Of a stretch of 64,000 nt of DNA, positions 39,720 to 50,309 are shown piece by piece. The notes beneath the pieces are model-generated. The model did no database searches. It was not told where the DNA came from and was given only the letters and a program-made list of their open reading frames with translations. The position numbers and the translations under genes are program-made. The DNA comes from Bolinopsis microptera (taxonomy: Eukaryota > Ctenophora > Tentaculata > Lobata > Bolinopsidae). The stretch covers positions 4,049,230 to 4,113,229 of the forward strand of contig NC_087079.1 of NCBI RefSeq assembly GCF_026151205.1. Direction: 5' to 3'. Each line of letters starts with the position of its first letter. Position 1 is the stretch's first letter.

Positions 39720-41959
39720 CTACAATTCTGACTTGTTGAGCGTATTGTAAGGGCACTTAAAGCATGATCTCTTTTTTGACAGCTCGTGCATTCCCTTCCT
39801 CACCTCAACCTTTCCGTACTGCTTCTCAGCATACCGGTTAAAAAGTCTGTAAACATAACAGTAAACATCACTCGGTTTTAGTTCGGTTCTGACAAAATGC
39901 CTGGCGTTCTCTGAGATGATGTGAGCCAAGTGGTCGTTTTCCTGGGCCCAGTTTAGGCGCTGTATCAGGTTGTTGAGGTTGTGGTTGAAGGGAACGTAGT
40001 GAACCCACGGTTCTATGTCTGCGTAGAAATGTTCGTAGAAGAATGAGTCCTGAAGTATTTTTGTGATTTATTTTTTATCAATTTTACAGTGTAAGTTTGT
40101 TTTAGCAGTTTAAAAGCACTTAAAATAGTTAATTGATTATTCGAATTTTTATGAAAATGTTTTATTAAGCCAGCTATAATAATACAGGCATGATGTTTTA
40201 ATATTTTTAAAATAATTAATAATTTTTTAGAAAGATGGTATAATAATTATGGACGAAGATGATTTTAATCAACAAAATATTTTGAATTAATTATTGATTG
40301 CTTATAATTTTTAATGGAATTTAATACAGCAGGCGTGCCGGGAAAAATAATATAATTATAACTCAAATTTTTTATCTAGATATTTGTTTTATTGTTTCAT
40401 GGCATTTTAAACTATACTAAATGATTTGTTAATATCACACCACAACAATATCTAACCTGTTTGAAGACAACACTTGGTCCACCCAAGATAAAAGGCACTC
40501 TATAAGCCGACACCATACCATCCACCGTTATCTGGAACTTGTAGTCGAAGAACTCTCTGAAGGGTATCTTTGGAACAATGTCTCCATACATGGACGGAAC
40601 ATGCTTGAAGAAGAGGGCTTGAGTAAGTTTAGCATCCACTTTCTCGGGGTAACTCATGGACAGTCGTGCCAAGTCCAGCCTCTGCTCCCGTGAGTCTCTT
40701 CCTCTCCAGAAGCCTATCGGTATTTTGTCCTTCCACTCTGGTCCTATGTTCCCTTGTATGTTCTGGAGATCAATATCCGTTTTGTGCATGGATTTCAGCA
40801 CAGCATCTGTTAGCTCGTAGCTGGGTAAGGCAATGTCTGCACTGTCTCGAGATCCTCCGAATGAGAGAATTGGCATTGGGTTCACTTTGCTCTTCTCGAT
40901 GGGACCATCTCTGAGGTTAACAATGAATTCCATGTCAGGAAGGTTTACTTTAGCCATCAAGGAGAGTAGCATGTCGTCAAACTTCCTGTTTAGTCCAGTG
41001 TGTTCACCTGAGGTGTTAAGTGTGAGGTGTGTTTATTTTGAGTATTACAAGTATTTAATGCACATGTTTAATAATGTAGATCACCACAGCTACAGGATTC
41101 ACGTGTCTTGCTTAAATACCAAATGTGTGTTATGCAGCAAATTGTGTGATTTGAGATTTACCTATCATTTTTGAATAAGCTCTGTTATCTAGAATAACGT
41201 AATGTCCCAGATGGTAGTGACTGTCAAATTTCTTGTGAGCCTGCGTTGCTAGATCCACCACAGAAATGTCTCTAAACTGATCAATATCCTGATCAATCTG
41301 GTGAAAGAAAATGTGTCAGTTATTGCTTTATTGAGAGCAACAAGCACGTCAAAAATACAAAACTAAAAACGTCATTTCGGCAAAAATTTACCGAAGAACT
41401 ATAAAAACTATAAGCTATATAATAATACCTGAGAGTAGTTAGACTTGCACTGCATGGTCTCCACCCAGTCAGCAGTATCTGGCTCACTACAAGCACATCC
41501 CTCGTGAAACAGAGGTCCTGCAATCCGAAAAGGTGACCCTCTAACATGAGCTCCCGTCTTCAGCTTCACATCCACCGTCAAATCCCCCACTTCCTCGAAC
41601 AACCTGATTCTGGCCAGATACACCCCACTCTGGCGGTCTATGACATCAGCCCAGGCTCGCACCTTGTGCTGTCCACCATCCTTACTGACTGACACCTTGA
41701 ACACGTTACCCAGGGACACGGTGAAGTTGTGCCCGTCTGAGTCTACTGCTTGTATGTAGAAGTAACGTACAGGCATGTTGAACCCAGGGTTCAGTCCTGG
41801 TCCCCAGAACTTGGACTGATCAGGACAGAGCTTGCGAGTGGAGCCTCCTGCCTCTCCCAAGTGCATCTGAGGGTCGTTCATTCCCATGGTGTGGTCTAGT
41901 TTTATCTCTGTAGTTTGGAAGAGGGGCGCTAGACAGAGAAGGAGCAGAGGAGACATCAT
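39720..41959 (-). CDS. POGLUT2/3-like (KDELC) ER protein O-glucosyltransferase
   Basis: Minus-strand exons 41959-41429, 41297-41162, 41007-40457 and 40049-39720 join in frame (phases 0, 1, 0) to about 515 aa, close to human POGLUT2/3 (just over 500). There is a signal peptide (MMSPLLLLCLAPLF), then a filamin-like domain (FWGPGLNPGF to GSPFRIAGP) and a CAP10/GT90 domain with GFWRGRDSREQRL, FFKHVPSMYG, KFQITVDGMVSAYRVPFILGGPSVVFKQ. The C-terminus is KSEL, a KDEL-like retrieval signal. This family glucosylates or xylosylates EGF repeats of Notch-like and matrix proteins in the ER. The last 1.2 exons are duplicated upstream as a broken fragment. Confidence 0.92.
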
Positions 41960-42490
41960 GGTTAAACTACCTGGTGCTAGAGAGAGAGAGCTGGATTAAA
42001 TGTTATGGAATTATTAGTTTCTTTGCTGAAAACTTGTGTCTTGACGTATATGACAAATGGACAATTTCCGGGCAATGAATTTGCATTTTACTATTAAAAC
42101 TCAATACCCAAACCACAATTTGCTTTGCAAAACTAAAGGGCAGCACCACAAAAACTTCAGAGGTCCTAAAATATCAAACAACTGAGTCAAATGACTTCAT
42201 ACAATTAGCACACACACAGAGAGAGAGAGGTGGCCGATAGAGAGAGAGAGAGTAAGGGAGAGGGAGGGACGCTCTTCAGTCTCCACACACGTTATCATGT
42301 ACACACGCTTTCATGTGGTACAGATTGTATTCGTGTACATTCTACCTGATACGTCATCATTCTTACCTCATGAACCATCCATAGTGTGTTAATTAATAGG
42401 ACCCAACCTTCTCGTGCGTAAAGTGTTTTGGCTTAGGCTCTTGATTCAGTAAAGTGATCAGAAATAATTAAATCCTATGTTGGTACATCC
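41960..42490. other. Intergenic between divergent genes, with GA microsatellites
   Basis: Putative shared promoter region of the minus-strand POGLUT gene and the plus-strand TMEM223-like gene. It contains GA runs at about 41980-41990 and 42214-42270. No ORF. Confidence 0.5.
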
Positions 42491-43178
42491 ATGAAGCAAA
42501 GTGAAACTTTAATGCTGTTATTTAAGTTTTTATTTAATGTGGTAATATTAACAATAACATGTAAGTGTTTAGCAGAAGATGTGATGATGATTTGTCAGAG
42601 GCTGGTTCACACCCACCGACACCTCCAGACTCTAATCAGACTCAACAACAAACTCGCTGTCAGATGTATATCTCATTCCCTCCCCACTTTTAGTGGTATG
42701 TATTTTCACTGGCAAATCTGTAGGGAAATTGGGTGTTTAGCTATGGCTTTTATACAGTATATTATAATAAGAGGTGGCCTTAAATAGTGGGCACAGCTAG
42801 TCACCCACTTTCCCAATCTGTGTACAATTAACATAACACTGGATATTTTAGTTAGCTGATATTTTAGTTAGCTGATATTTTAGTTTACTGATATTTTAGT
42901 TAGCTGATAAATAAACGAAGATTATCGTTAATATCACATTTAGTAGATTAATTGTATTTATCATCATATTGTATTAATGTGCAATTGTGTAGTTAGCACT
43001 TTAGTAACATCCTGAACTTTCTACATTTCAGCTAAACCCGTCAAATCAAAAACTGTTAAGAAAAATGTGAACAAACCTGTGAATAAAGATACAGCTGATA
43101 GACGGATTTTACTTTTTAAACGGAATAAGAATTATTGGATGATCTTCAGGATATGTGGAGTCTCTATGTGGCTAGTGG
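42491..43178 (+). CDS. 5' part of a putative mitochondrial membrane protein (TMEM223-like), cut by gap
   Basis: Exons 42491-42695 and 43032-43178 join in frame (phase 1) and exit with a consensus donor G|GTAAGT. Later exons would fall in or beyond the N gap at 43440. An in-frame ATG at 42584 would give an N-terminus rich in R/H/L without acids (MMICQRLVHTHRHLQ), a good mitochondrial presequence; the upstream ATG gives a hydrophobic N-terminus instead. Exon 2 has a lysine-rich linker, then RRILLFKRNKNYWMIFRICG, which recalls the (R)DVLLFxHxxxxFF start of TMEM223, an inner-membrane protein of COX1 biogenesis. The match is short and the call is tentative. Confidence 0.42.
42842..42910 (+). repeat. 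16-bp tandem repeat, four units
   Basis: GATATTTTAGTTAGCT repeated about four times in the intron of the TMEM223-like gene. Confidence 0.8.
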
Positions 43179-43439
43179 GTAAGTTTTTAAGGGAGCAAAC
43201 TTGGCAAATTGCCACATAGAGACTATAATACAGGGGGATCAGAAATTACCGCCCAACCGGAAAATTGTATACCGTATTTTGTACAATCGCTTAATGTAGA
43301 GAGTGTTGGTAATTGTTCTTTGTACACCGTACATATTGGTTTTCGTCAGTGACTATTTTTATATCATAGCTTTTTAGATGAAATAGTTGTTGCAATAACA
43401 TTTAATACAACTGATACTGTTACCACATTGTAACAGTCC

Positions 43440-43539
43440 NNNNNNNNNNNNNNNNNNNNNNNNNNNNNNNNNNNNNNNNNNNNNNNNNNNNNNNNNNNNN
43501 NNNNNNNNNNNNNNNNNNNNNNNNNNNNNNNNNNNNNNN
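43440..43539. other. Assembly gap (100 N)
   Basis: Exactly 100 N, a conventional scaffold gap of unknown true size. It removes the end of the TMEM223-like gene and the start of the first GPCR. Confidence 0.99.
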
Positions 43540-44487
43540 AACTATACCCAGTTTGGGATTAAGAACGAGGCTGAAAGGTATTCGTACATAGGATGGCATA
43601 TATTCGTGGTCGTATGTTCCCTTCTAGGTGATACCACCATACTGATTGCCTCAATCAAATGTCAAGCCTTTACCCTTCATGAGATAGTTGTGGCGTTCAT
43701 CCAGAATATTGCTATCTGTGACCTGTTCATCGCTTTTGGAAACGTTCTCCCAGTTGGAGTCTCATTGATTGCCAACAGCGGGGGATCCAGCAAGATCCTC
43801 AACTATTGGAGATTCTTTGTTTCCTATTACGGTAATTACGTGTGTGCCTCCCTAATCGCAGCGATGGCATTAAGCAAACTTCTTCTACTGAAATATCCTC
43901 TCAGAGCAGGAGCCTGGTCTAAAAGGCATGCTCATTACGCTTCAGCAGGAATTTGTTTAGCGTTATTTCCTTTTCCAGCGCTACATCTTCTGGTCGACAA
44001 AGATGATGTTATCTTCGACTACAGGGTGTATGCTTGCATATACCAGTACTCTGCTAAAATCTGGAACGTATGGTTCCCAATCTTGATCCTAATAGTAATA
44101 GTTGTTCCTTACATCATAATAATCGTCTCAACAATCCTCCTGCTGAAAGAAGCCAGAAAAGTGGTAAGAGGAACTCGAGAAAGTCTGCGTTGGCAGGGCA
44201 TCATGATAGTGGTTCTCACTGTAGCAGTCTACACTATCTCCTACATCCCCCTCACTGCTTACGGCATAGTTGAGCCTTTTGTCGAGAAAAATCAATCGGC
44301 ACCAGGGATATTTCATGTAGAGTATTTTAGGTTAGCAGTGTCTCTTACGGCTGTTAATGTTCTGGCCAACTTTTTCGTGTTTAGTCTAACAGTGACCAGC
44401 TTTAGACAATTCTTAAGTATGAGGTTCCGAAAGACAGTTACATTTCTGACTAATAAAATACCATGTAAAGGTAAGGATCCCAATTAA
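43540..44487 (+). CDS. Rhodopsin-like GPCR 1, 5' end in gap
   Basis: The frame is open from the gap edge to the stop (at least 315 aa), so the start codon lies in the gap. Seven hydrophobic segments are visible, starting with WHIFVVVCSLLGDTTILIASI (TM1, where the family N is D) and then IAICDLFIAFGNVLPVGV (TM2). After TM3 comes LKYPLR in place of DRY, and TM7 ends ANFFVFSLTV in place of NPxxY. It is clearly related to the minus-strand GPCR at 48339-49343 (shared KYPLRxGAWSxR, ESLRWxG, NxxANFFVxSLTVxSFR). It resembles lineage-expanded class A receptors of early-branching animals; the ligand is unknown. The short C-tail ends CKGKDPN. Confidence 0.85.
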   Translation, partial: NYTQFGIKNEAERYSYIGWHIFVVVCSLLGDTTILIASIKCQAFTLHEIVVAFIQNIAICDLFIAFGNVLPVGVSLIANSGGSSKILNYWRFFVSYYGNYVCASLIAAMALSKLLLLKYPLRAGAWSKRHAHYASAGICLALFPFPALHLLVDKDDVIFDYRVYACIYQYSAKIWNVWFPILILIVIVVPYIIIIVSTILLLKEARKVVRGTRESLRWQGIMIVVLTVAVYTISYIPLTAYGIVEPFVEKNQSAPGIFHVEYFRLAVSLTAVNVLANFFVFSLTVTSFRQFLSMRFRKTVTFLTNKIPCKGKDPN

Positions 44488-44690
44488 CTAGATTTGATTT
44501 TGATTATCTCAGCTGGTTGTATAAAATAGGGTTGTATGACAGAAATAGTTGAATTAAGTTAATTAAGTTAATTAAGTTAATTAAATTAAGGAGCCGTTTT
44601 CAATTTTATTTCAATTATAAAATGAAGCTGATTGAGAACGTTTCTATAAAAGTAAAGACAGAAGATGAAGCTAAAACAAAAGAACAGAAC
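44488..44690. other. Spacer with TTAATTAAG repeat
   Basis: Short AT-rich spacer with four or so TTAATTAAG units at 44550-44590, leading into the 41-bp minisatellite. Confidence 0.6.
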
Positions 44691-47690
44691 CAGTAAACTA
44701 CCCCGAGGAAGGGTAACAACAGGAGGAGTAGCAGTAAACTACCCCGAGGAAGGGTAACAACAGGAGGAGTAGCAGTAAACTACCCCGAGGAAGGGTAACA
44801 ACAGGAGGAGTAGCAGTAAACTACCCCGAGGAAGGGTAACAACAGGAGGAGTAGCAGTAAACTACCCCGAGGAAGGGTAACAAAAGGAGTAGTAGCAGTA
44901 ACTACCCCGAGGAAGGGTAACAACAGGAGGAGTAGCAGTAAACTACCCCGAGGAAGGGTAACAACAGGAGGAGTAGCAGTAAACTACCCCGAGGAAGGGT
45001 AACAACAGAAGGAGTAGCAGTAAACTACCCCGAGGAAGGGTAACAACAGGAGGAGTAGCAGTAAACTACCCCGAGGAAGGGTAACAAAAGGAGTAGTAGC
45101 AGTAACTACCCCGAGGAAGGGTAACAACAGGAGGAGTAGCAGTAAACTACCCCGAGGAAGGGTAACAACAGGAGGAGTAGCAGTAAACTACCCCGAGGAA
45201 GGGTAACAACAGGAGGAGTAGCAGTAAACTACCCCGAGGAAGGGTAAAAACAGGAGGAGTAGCAGTAAACTACCCCGAGGAAGGGCAACAAAAGGAGGAG
45301 TAGCAGTAAACTACCCCGAGGAAGGGTAACAACAGGAGGAGTAGCAGTAAACTACCCCGAGGAAGGGTAACAACAGAAGGAGTAGCAGTAAACTACCCCG
45401 AGGAAGGGCAACAACAGGAGGAGTAGCAGTAAACTACCCCGAGGAAGGGTAACAACAGGAGGAGTAGCAGTAAACTACCCCGAGGAAGGGCAACAACAGG
45501 AGGAGTAGCAGTAAACTACCCCGAGGAAGGGTAACAACAGGAGGAGTAGCAGTAAACTACCCCGAGGAAGGGTAACAACAGGAGGAGTAGCAGTAAACTA
45601 CCCCGAGGAAGGGTAACAACAGGAGGAGTAGCAGTAAACTACCCCGAGGAAGGGTAACAACAGGAGGAGTAGCAGTAAACTACCCCGAGGAAGGGTAACA
45701 ACAGGAGGAGTAGCAGTAAACTACCCCGAGGAAGGGTAACAAAAGGAGGAGTAGCAGTAAACTACCCCGAGGAAGGGTAACAACAGGAGGAGTAGCAGTA
45801 AACTACCCCGAGGAAGGGTAACAACAGGAGGAGTAGCAGTAAACTACCCCGAGGAAGGGTAACAACAGGAGGAGTAGCAGTAAACTACCCCGAGGAAGGG
45901 TAACAAAAGGAGGAGTAGCAGTAAACTACCCCGAGGAAGGGTAACAACAGGAGGAGTAGCAGTAAACTACCCCGAGGAAGGGTAACAAAAGGAGGAGTAG
46001 CAGTAAACTACCCCGAGGAAGGGTAACAACAGGAGGAGTAGCAGTAAACTACCCCGAGGAAGGGTAACAAAAGGAGGAGTAGCAGTAAACTACCCCGAGG
46101 AAGGGTAACAACAGGAGGAGTAGCAGTAAACTACCCCGAGGAAGGGTAACAACAGGAGGAGTAGCAGTAAACTACCCCGAGGAAGGGTAACAACAGGAGG
46201 AGTAGCAGTAAACTACCCCGAGGAAGGGTAACAACAGGAGGAGTAGCAGTAAACTACCCCGAGGAAGGGTAACAACAGGAGGAGTAGCAGTAAACTACCC
46301 CGAGGAAGGGTAACAACAGGAGGAGTAGCAGTAAACTACCCCGAGGAAAGGTAACAACAGGAGGAGTAGCAGTAAACTACCCCGAGGAAGGTTAACATCA
46401 GGAGGAGTAGCAGTAAACTACCCCGAGGAAGGGTAACAACAGGAGGAGTAGCAGTAAACTACCCCGAGGAAGGGTAACAAAAGGAGGAGTAGCAGTAAAC
46501 TACCCCGAGGAAGGGTAACAACAGGAGGAGTAGCAGTAAACTACCCCGAGGAAGGGTAACAACAGGAGGAGTAGCAGTAAACTACCCCGAGGAAGGGTAA
46601 CAACAGGAGGAGTAGCAGTAAACTACCCCGAGGAAGGGTAACAACAGGAGGAGTAGCAGTAAACTACCCCGAGGAAGGGTAACAACAGGAGGAGTAGCAG
46701 TAAACTACCCCGAGGAAGGGTAACAAAAGGAGTAGTAGCAGTAACTACCCCGAGGAAGGGTAACAACAGGAGGAGTAGCAGTAAACTACCCCGAGGAAGG
46801 GTAACAACAGGAGGAGTAGCAGTAAACTACCCCGAGGAAGGGTAACAACAGAAGGAGTAGCAGTAAACTACCCCGAGGAAGGGTAACAACAGGAGGAGTA
46901 GCAGTAAACTACCCCGAGGAAGGGTAACAAAAGGAGTAGTAGCAGTAACTACCCCGAGGAAGGGTAACAACAGGAGGAGTAGCAGTAAACTACCCCGAGG
47001 AAGGGTAACAACAGGAGGAGTAGCAGTAAACTACCCCGAGGAAGGGTAACAACAGGAGGAGTAGCAGTAAACTACCCCGAGGAAGGGTAAAAACAGGAGG
47101 AGTAGCAGTAAACTACCCCGAGGAAGGGCAACAAAAGGAGGAGTAGCAGTAAACTACCCCGAGGAAGGGTAACAACAGGAGGAGTAGCAGTAAACTACCC
47201 CGAGGAAGGGTAACAACAGAAGGAGTAGCAGTAAACTACCCCGAGGAAGGGCAACAACAGGAGGAGTAGCAGTAAACTACCCCGAGGAAGGGTAACAACA
47301 GGAGGAGTAGCAGTAAACTACCCCGAGGAAGGGCAACAACAGGAGGAGTAGCAGTAAACTACCCCGAGGAAGGGTAACAACAGGAGGAGTAGCAGTAAAC
47401 TACCCCGAGGAAGGGTAACAACAGGAGGAGTAGCAGTAAACTACCCCGAGGAAGGGTAACAACAGGAGGAGTAGCAGTAAACTACCCCGAGGAAGGGTAA
47501 CAACAGGAGGAGTAGCAGTAAACTACCCCGAGGAAGGGTAACAACAGGAGGAGTAGCAGTAAACTACCCCGAGGAAGGGCAACAACAGGAGGAGTAGCAG
47601 TAAACTACCCCGAGGAAGGGCAACAACAGGAGGAGTAGCAGTAAACTACCCCGAGGAAGGGTAACAACAGGAGGAGTAGCAGTAAATACC
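44691..47690 (+). repeat. 41-bp minisatellite, about 73 units, with higher-order duplication
   Basis: Unit AGTAAACTACCCCGAGGAAG + GGTAACAACAGGAGGAGTAGC, repeated head to tail for 3.0 kb with few variants. Recurring variants (a 40-bp unit with AAAAGGAGTAGTAGCAGTAAC; GAAGGAG; GGGTAAAAAC; GGGCAAC) occur at positions offset by exactly 1843 bp: 44881/46724, 45006/46849, 45085/46928, 45241/47084, 45488/47331. So a block of at least 600 bp was copied within the array. The unit has stops in every frame cycle, so it is not coding. Confidence 0.97.
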
Positions 47691-48338
47691 CGGTAAAATC
47701 AGGAAGAGCCATGTTGGAAACCGGTGAAGATTGGAGAAGGTTTCCTTCGCGATCACATTAGACAGAGAGATGGAGTTCAGCAGGGAAAATTTTGTATACA
47801 TATTTACATAATCTACATGTAGATCGTGTATACATATCTACACAATCTACATGTAGATTGTAGATTGTGGATACATATCTACACAATCTACACGTACACA
47901 AATTTAAGAGGCAATAAAAGATTTAGTTGGCATTTTAAATTCAAAATTTAACTTTTTTGGCAATAATGTTATTTTTATGCTGAAACTTATGGATAACAGT
48001 GTTTTTTAGCTTTGCTGATTTAAGAAATATGCAATGAATTTCAACACAAAACAATGTTCGTCGTTGTATTTTGTCGAAATTCAATTTAATAGTTGAATTA
48101 AGACTTATTGTTCTCACGATTATTAAAAACTATATAACGTTAATAACATGACATGAATAACGCAATATTACATTATTTATGTCTGAACCCACATCTAAAT
48201 GTACCGCAGTTTTAATTTCACCTTTACAAACATTACAGAACGGTCTCGTCATTTGGAATGTTCAGTTGTATCAGATCCTCTTTTAACCGAAACCCTAATA
48301 GCTCTGCTGCATCACCTTCCTCTTCTGTAGAATCTTGT
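47691..48338. other. Spacer downstream of minisatellite
   Basis: AT-rich. It includes a cluster of ACATATCTACACAATCTACATGTAGATTG-type inverted and direct repeats at about 47796-47895. No ORF. Confidence 0.5.
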
Positions 48339-49343
48339 TTAGGTTCGGGTCTTTGTCTTGAATTTGACGTACGCATTTGATGGGGTTGAGGTCTTTTTGA
48401 TGTGGACAGTTTTCATTGAGGAAAGGAGTTCAGAGATCTTCGTTTTAAGGAAATGTCTAAAACTTCGCACTGTGAGGGAGTAAACGAAGAAATTAGCCAT
48501 TATATTTAGGCCGGTTAGGTGAAACACTGCTCGGAATGTAGTGCTGCTGTGTTCCACTCCCAGGAGTAATGTCACTATCATCACACTTAAAGGCAGGTAG
48601 GAAAGCAGCAAGACGCCCGCAGTCACCAATATTGTGATCACCCCCTCCCATCTCAGTGTTTCTCCGTGTCGGGAGGCAGCTTTACTAGCCACGATCAGGA
48701 GGAGAACTGATGTAACGATGAGTGTCGTGTAGGAGAGGATACTCAACACAGCAACACTGATAGGAAAGTACCATGTATACCATATTGGTAGATTAATTGA
48801 GCGGTGATAATAAGCACAGCTATAGTCTGTGTAGTTAAAGTGTATTGTGTCTTTAATGTAAAGTAGGTTCCCCACTAGTAACGGAGTGTAGCAACCAAGC
48901 ACTAGGAGCCACAAAGCAGAACAGATTTTATGTCCTAACCGTGTGGACCAGGCACCAGTTCTAAGAGGATATTTAACCATTACCAGCTTTAGAGTGGTCA
49001 AAGCAGATGTCATGAACACAGTGACTGGGGCACACACCCAGCTGATATTATACTGAACATGACAGAGCAGCACCCTCATCATCCAAACATCTGTGATTGT
49101 TGCCAGAGTTCCTGGGAATACTTTGAATACAACCTGAATCAAGTCACAAACAGCCATGTGCTGCATCACTGTTATTATCACTTTATGGAGTTTGATGGCT
49201 TGGTATTTGATAGTCGCTATAAGAATGATGCTGTCCCCAATCAGCGACGCAAGAAGAACTGTCAAGTTCCACAATATCAGAATTGACCTCTCTGCAATCT
49301 GCATCATCTTGATAGCATTAAGCGAATTGATGGCTGTTTGCAT
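48339..49343 (-). CDS. Rhodopsin-like GPCR 2
   Basis: 334 aa in one exon with seven membrane segments. TM1 contains LLASLIGDSIILIATI, TM2 MAVCDLIQVVF. TM3 is followed by VKYPLRTGAWSTR in place of DRY. ICL3 has ETLRWEG. TM6 has LLLSYLPLSVM (the proline kept, the CWxP tryptophan absent). TM7 has LNIMANFFVYSLTV in place of NPxxY. It is a plasma-membrane receptor of unknown ligand. It is paralogous to the GPCR at 43540-44487 but in the opposite orientation, with the minisatellite between their 3' ends. The C-tail is long, basic and rich in K/T. Confidence 0.88.
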   Translation of the reverse strand: MQTAINSLNAIKMMQIAERSILILWNLTVLLASLIGDSIILIATIKYQAIKLHKVIITVMQHMAVCDLIQVVFKVFPGTLATITDVWMMRVLLCHVQYNISWVCAPVTVFMTSALTTLKLVMVKYPLRTGAWSTRLGHKICSALWLLVLGCYTPLLVGNLLYIKDTIHFNYTDYSCAYYHRSINLPIWYTWYFPISVAVLSILSYTTLIVTSVLLLIVASKAASRHGETLRWEGVITILVTAGVLLLSYLPLSVMIVTLLLGVEHSSTTFRAVFHLTGLNIMANFFVYSLTVRSFRHFLKTKISELLSSMKTVHIKKTSTPSNAYVKFKTKTRT

Positions 49344-49573
49344 TTGAAACAGAATCTACCTAGTCATGAGAATAAGGTTGAGTAAACATTAAATAACATA
49401 ATTTAATACGTTACTCGCTTTCAGTAATGTTAAATTTCAAAAAGACAATTCTATTTGGTGAGAAAATGTAAAAAGGTTATAATTACTCGTGCATTAAATC
49501 CAAGGATACCCAAGACAGCATTGAAAAGTCATTAAACTGGCTGTGAAATAACGAACATAATAGGTGTTGAAAG

Positions 49574-49742
49574 ATGCTGGCAAACAATACTGCCTCCGCA
49601 AACAATACTGCCTCCGCAAACAATACCGCCTCCGCAAACAATACTGCCTCCGCAAACAATACTGCCTTCGCAAACAATACTGCCTCCGCAAACAATACTG
49701 CCTCCGCAAACAATACTGCCTCCGCAAACAATACTGCCTCCA
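49574..49742 (+). repeat. 18-bp minisatellite, about nine units
   Basis: AACAATACTGCCTCCGCA repeated with two single-base variants. The 18-bp period keeps several frames open on both strands, producing artificial ORFs such as (ASANNT)n. Confidence 0.95.
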
Positions 49743-50309
49743 ACCTTCAACTATACTGCAGAGACACAGCTACAGTTGTGAGTCAAGTGATGAGGCGCAA
49801 TCATTTCAATGATATAAGAACAAAGCATGTACCTATAAGCTATCAATATTCAAATAAAGTTATATCTAAAGCGAATCAACACATTGAATTGAGAATTCAT
49901 AATTCATAATTTAATAGAACACCCGCACTCACACAAAAAAACTTTCCTAACATGTATCAGGTCTTGCTCGAGAAGTTTGAACCGATGTTGATACTTTTTG
50001 GCACGAAGGTTGATAAGTGGTTTAGAATGAAGGTTTATAAGTATTTTATAACCATCATAAGCATGATAACTATAAGGCAAGTTAGTGAAAACAGCGTAAT
50101 AAGTGTGGTAAATGTTAGGCAAATACCTGGAGTACTCAGTAGACACAGGGCGAAATTAGTGAAACACTTAATAAACACACTACCACTGATATACCATACG
50201 AAAACAGGCAGGTTGCAGAAAACTAACTATAAAGCTATAAGCTTGGAGATCATAAATAACATAATATGATAACAACCTGTGTTCATAAATAAGATAAGAT
50301 GATAGTAAC
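49743..50309. other. Region downstream of CFAP36-like exon 2, no exon identified
   Basis: AT-rich. Later CFAP36 exons would be expected on the minus strand here or further left, but I could not identify any. Confidence 0.4.

Larger units (their letters stand above)
33526..40645. repeat. Tandem duplication, copy B (7.1 kb)
   Basis: Second copy of the unit that starts at 14871. It has the short 11-bp array, no Naiad and no copia insertion. The homology ends inside POGLUT exon 3 at about 40640, where copy B continues into the complete gene. Junction at 33510-33526 is copy A end to copy B start. Confidence 0.93.

Noticed and set aside
44691-47690. CRISPR-like regular repeats
   Set aside because: The units are contiguous and identical along their whole length, without unique spacers, in a eukaryotic genome. 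It is a minisatellite.
49483-49560. Further CFAP36 exon on the minus strand after TTTCACAG
   Set aside because: The short open stretch (QFNDFSMLSW...) begins after a good acceptor but does not align with the expected BART continuation.
49483-49812. ORFs in both strands across the 18-bp and 21-bp minisatellites
   Set aside because: Periods divisible by three keep frames open artificially; low-complexity products with no other support.
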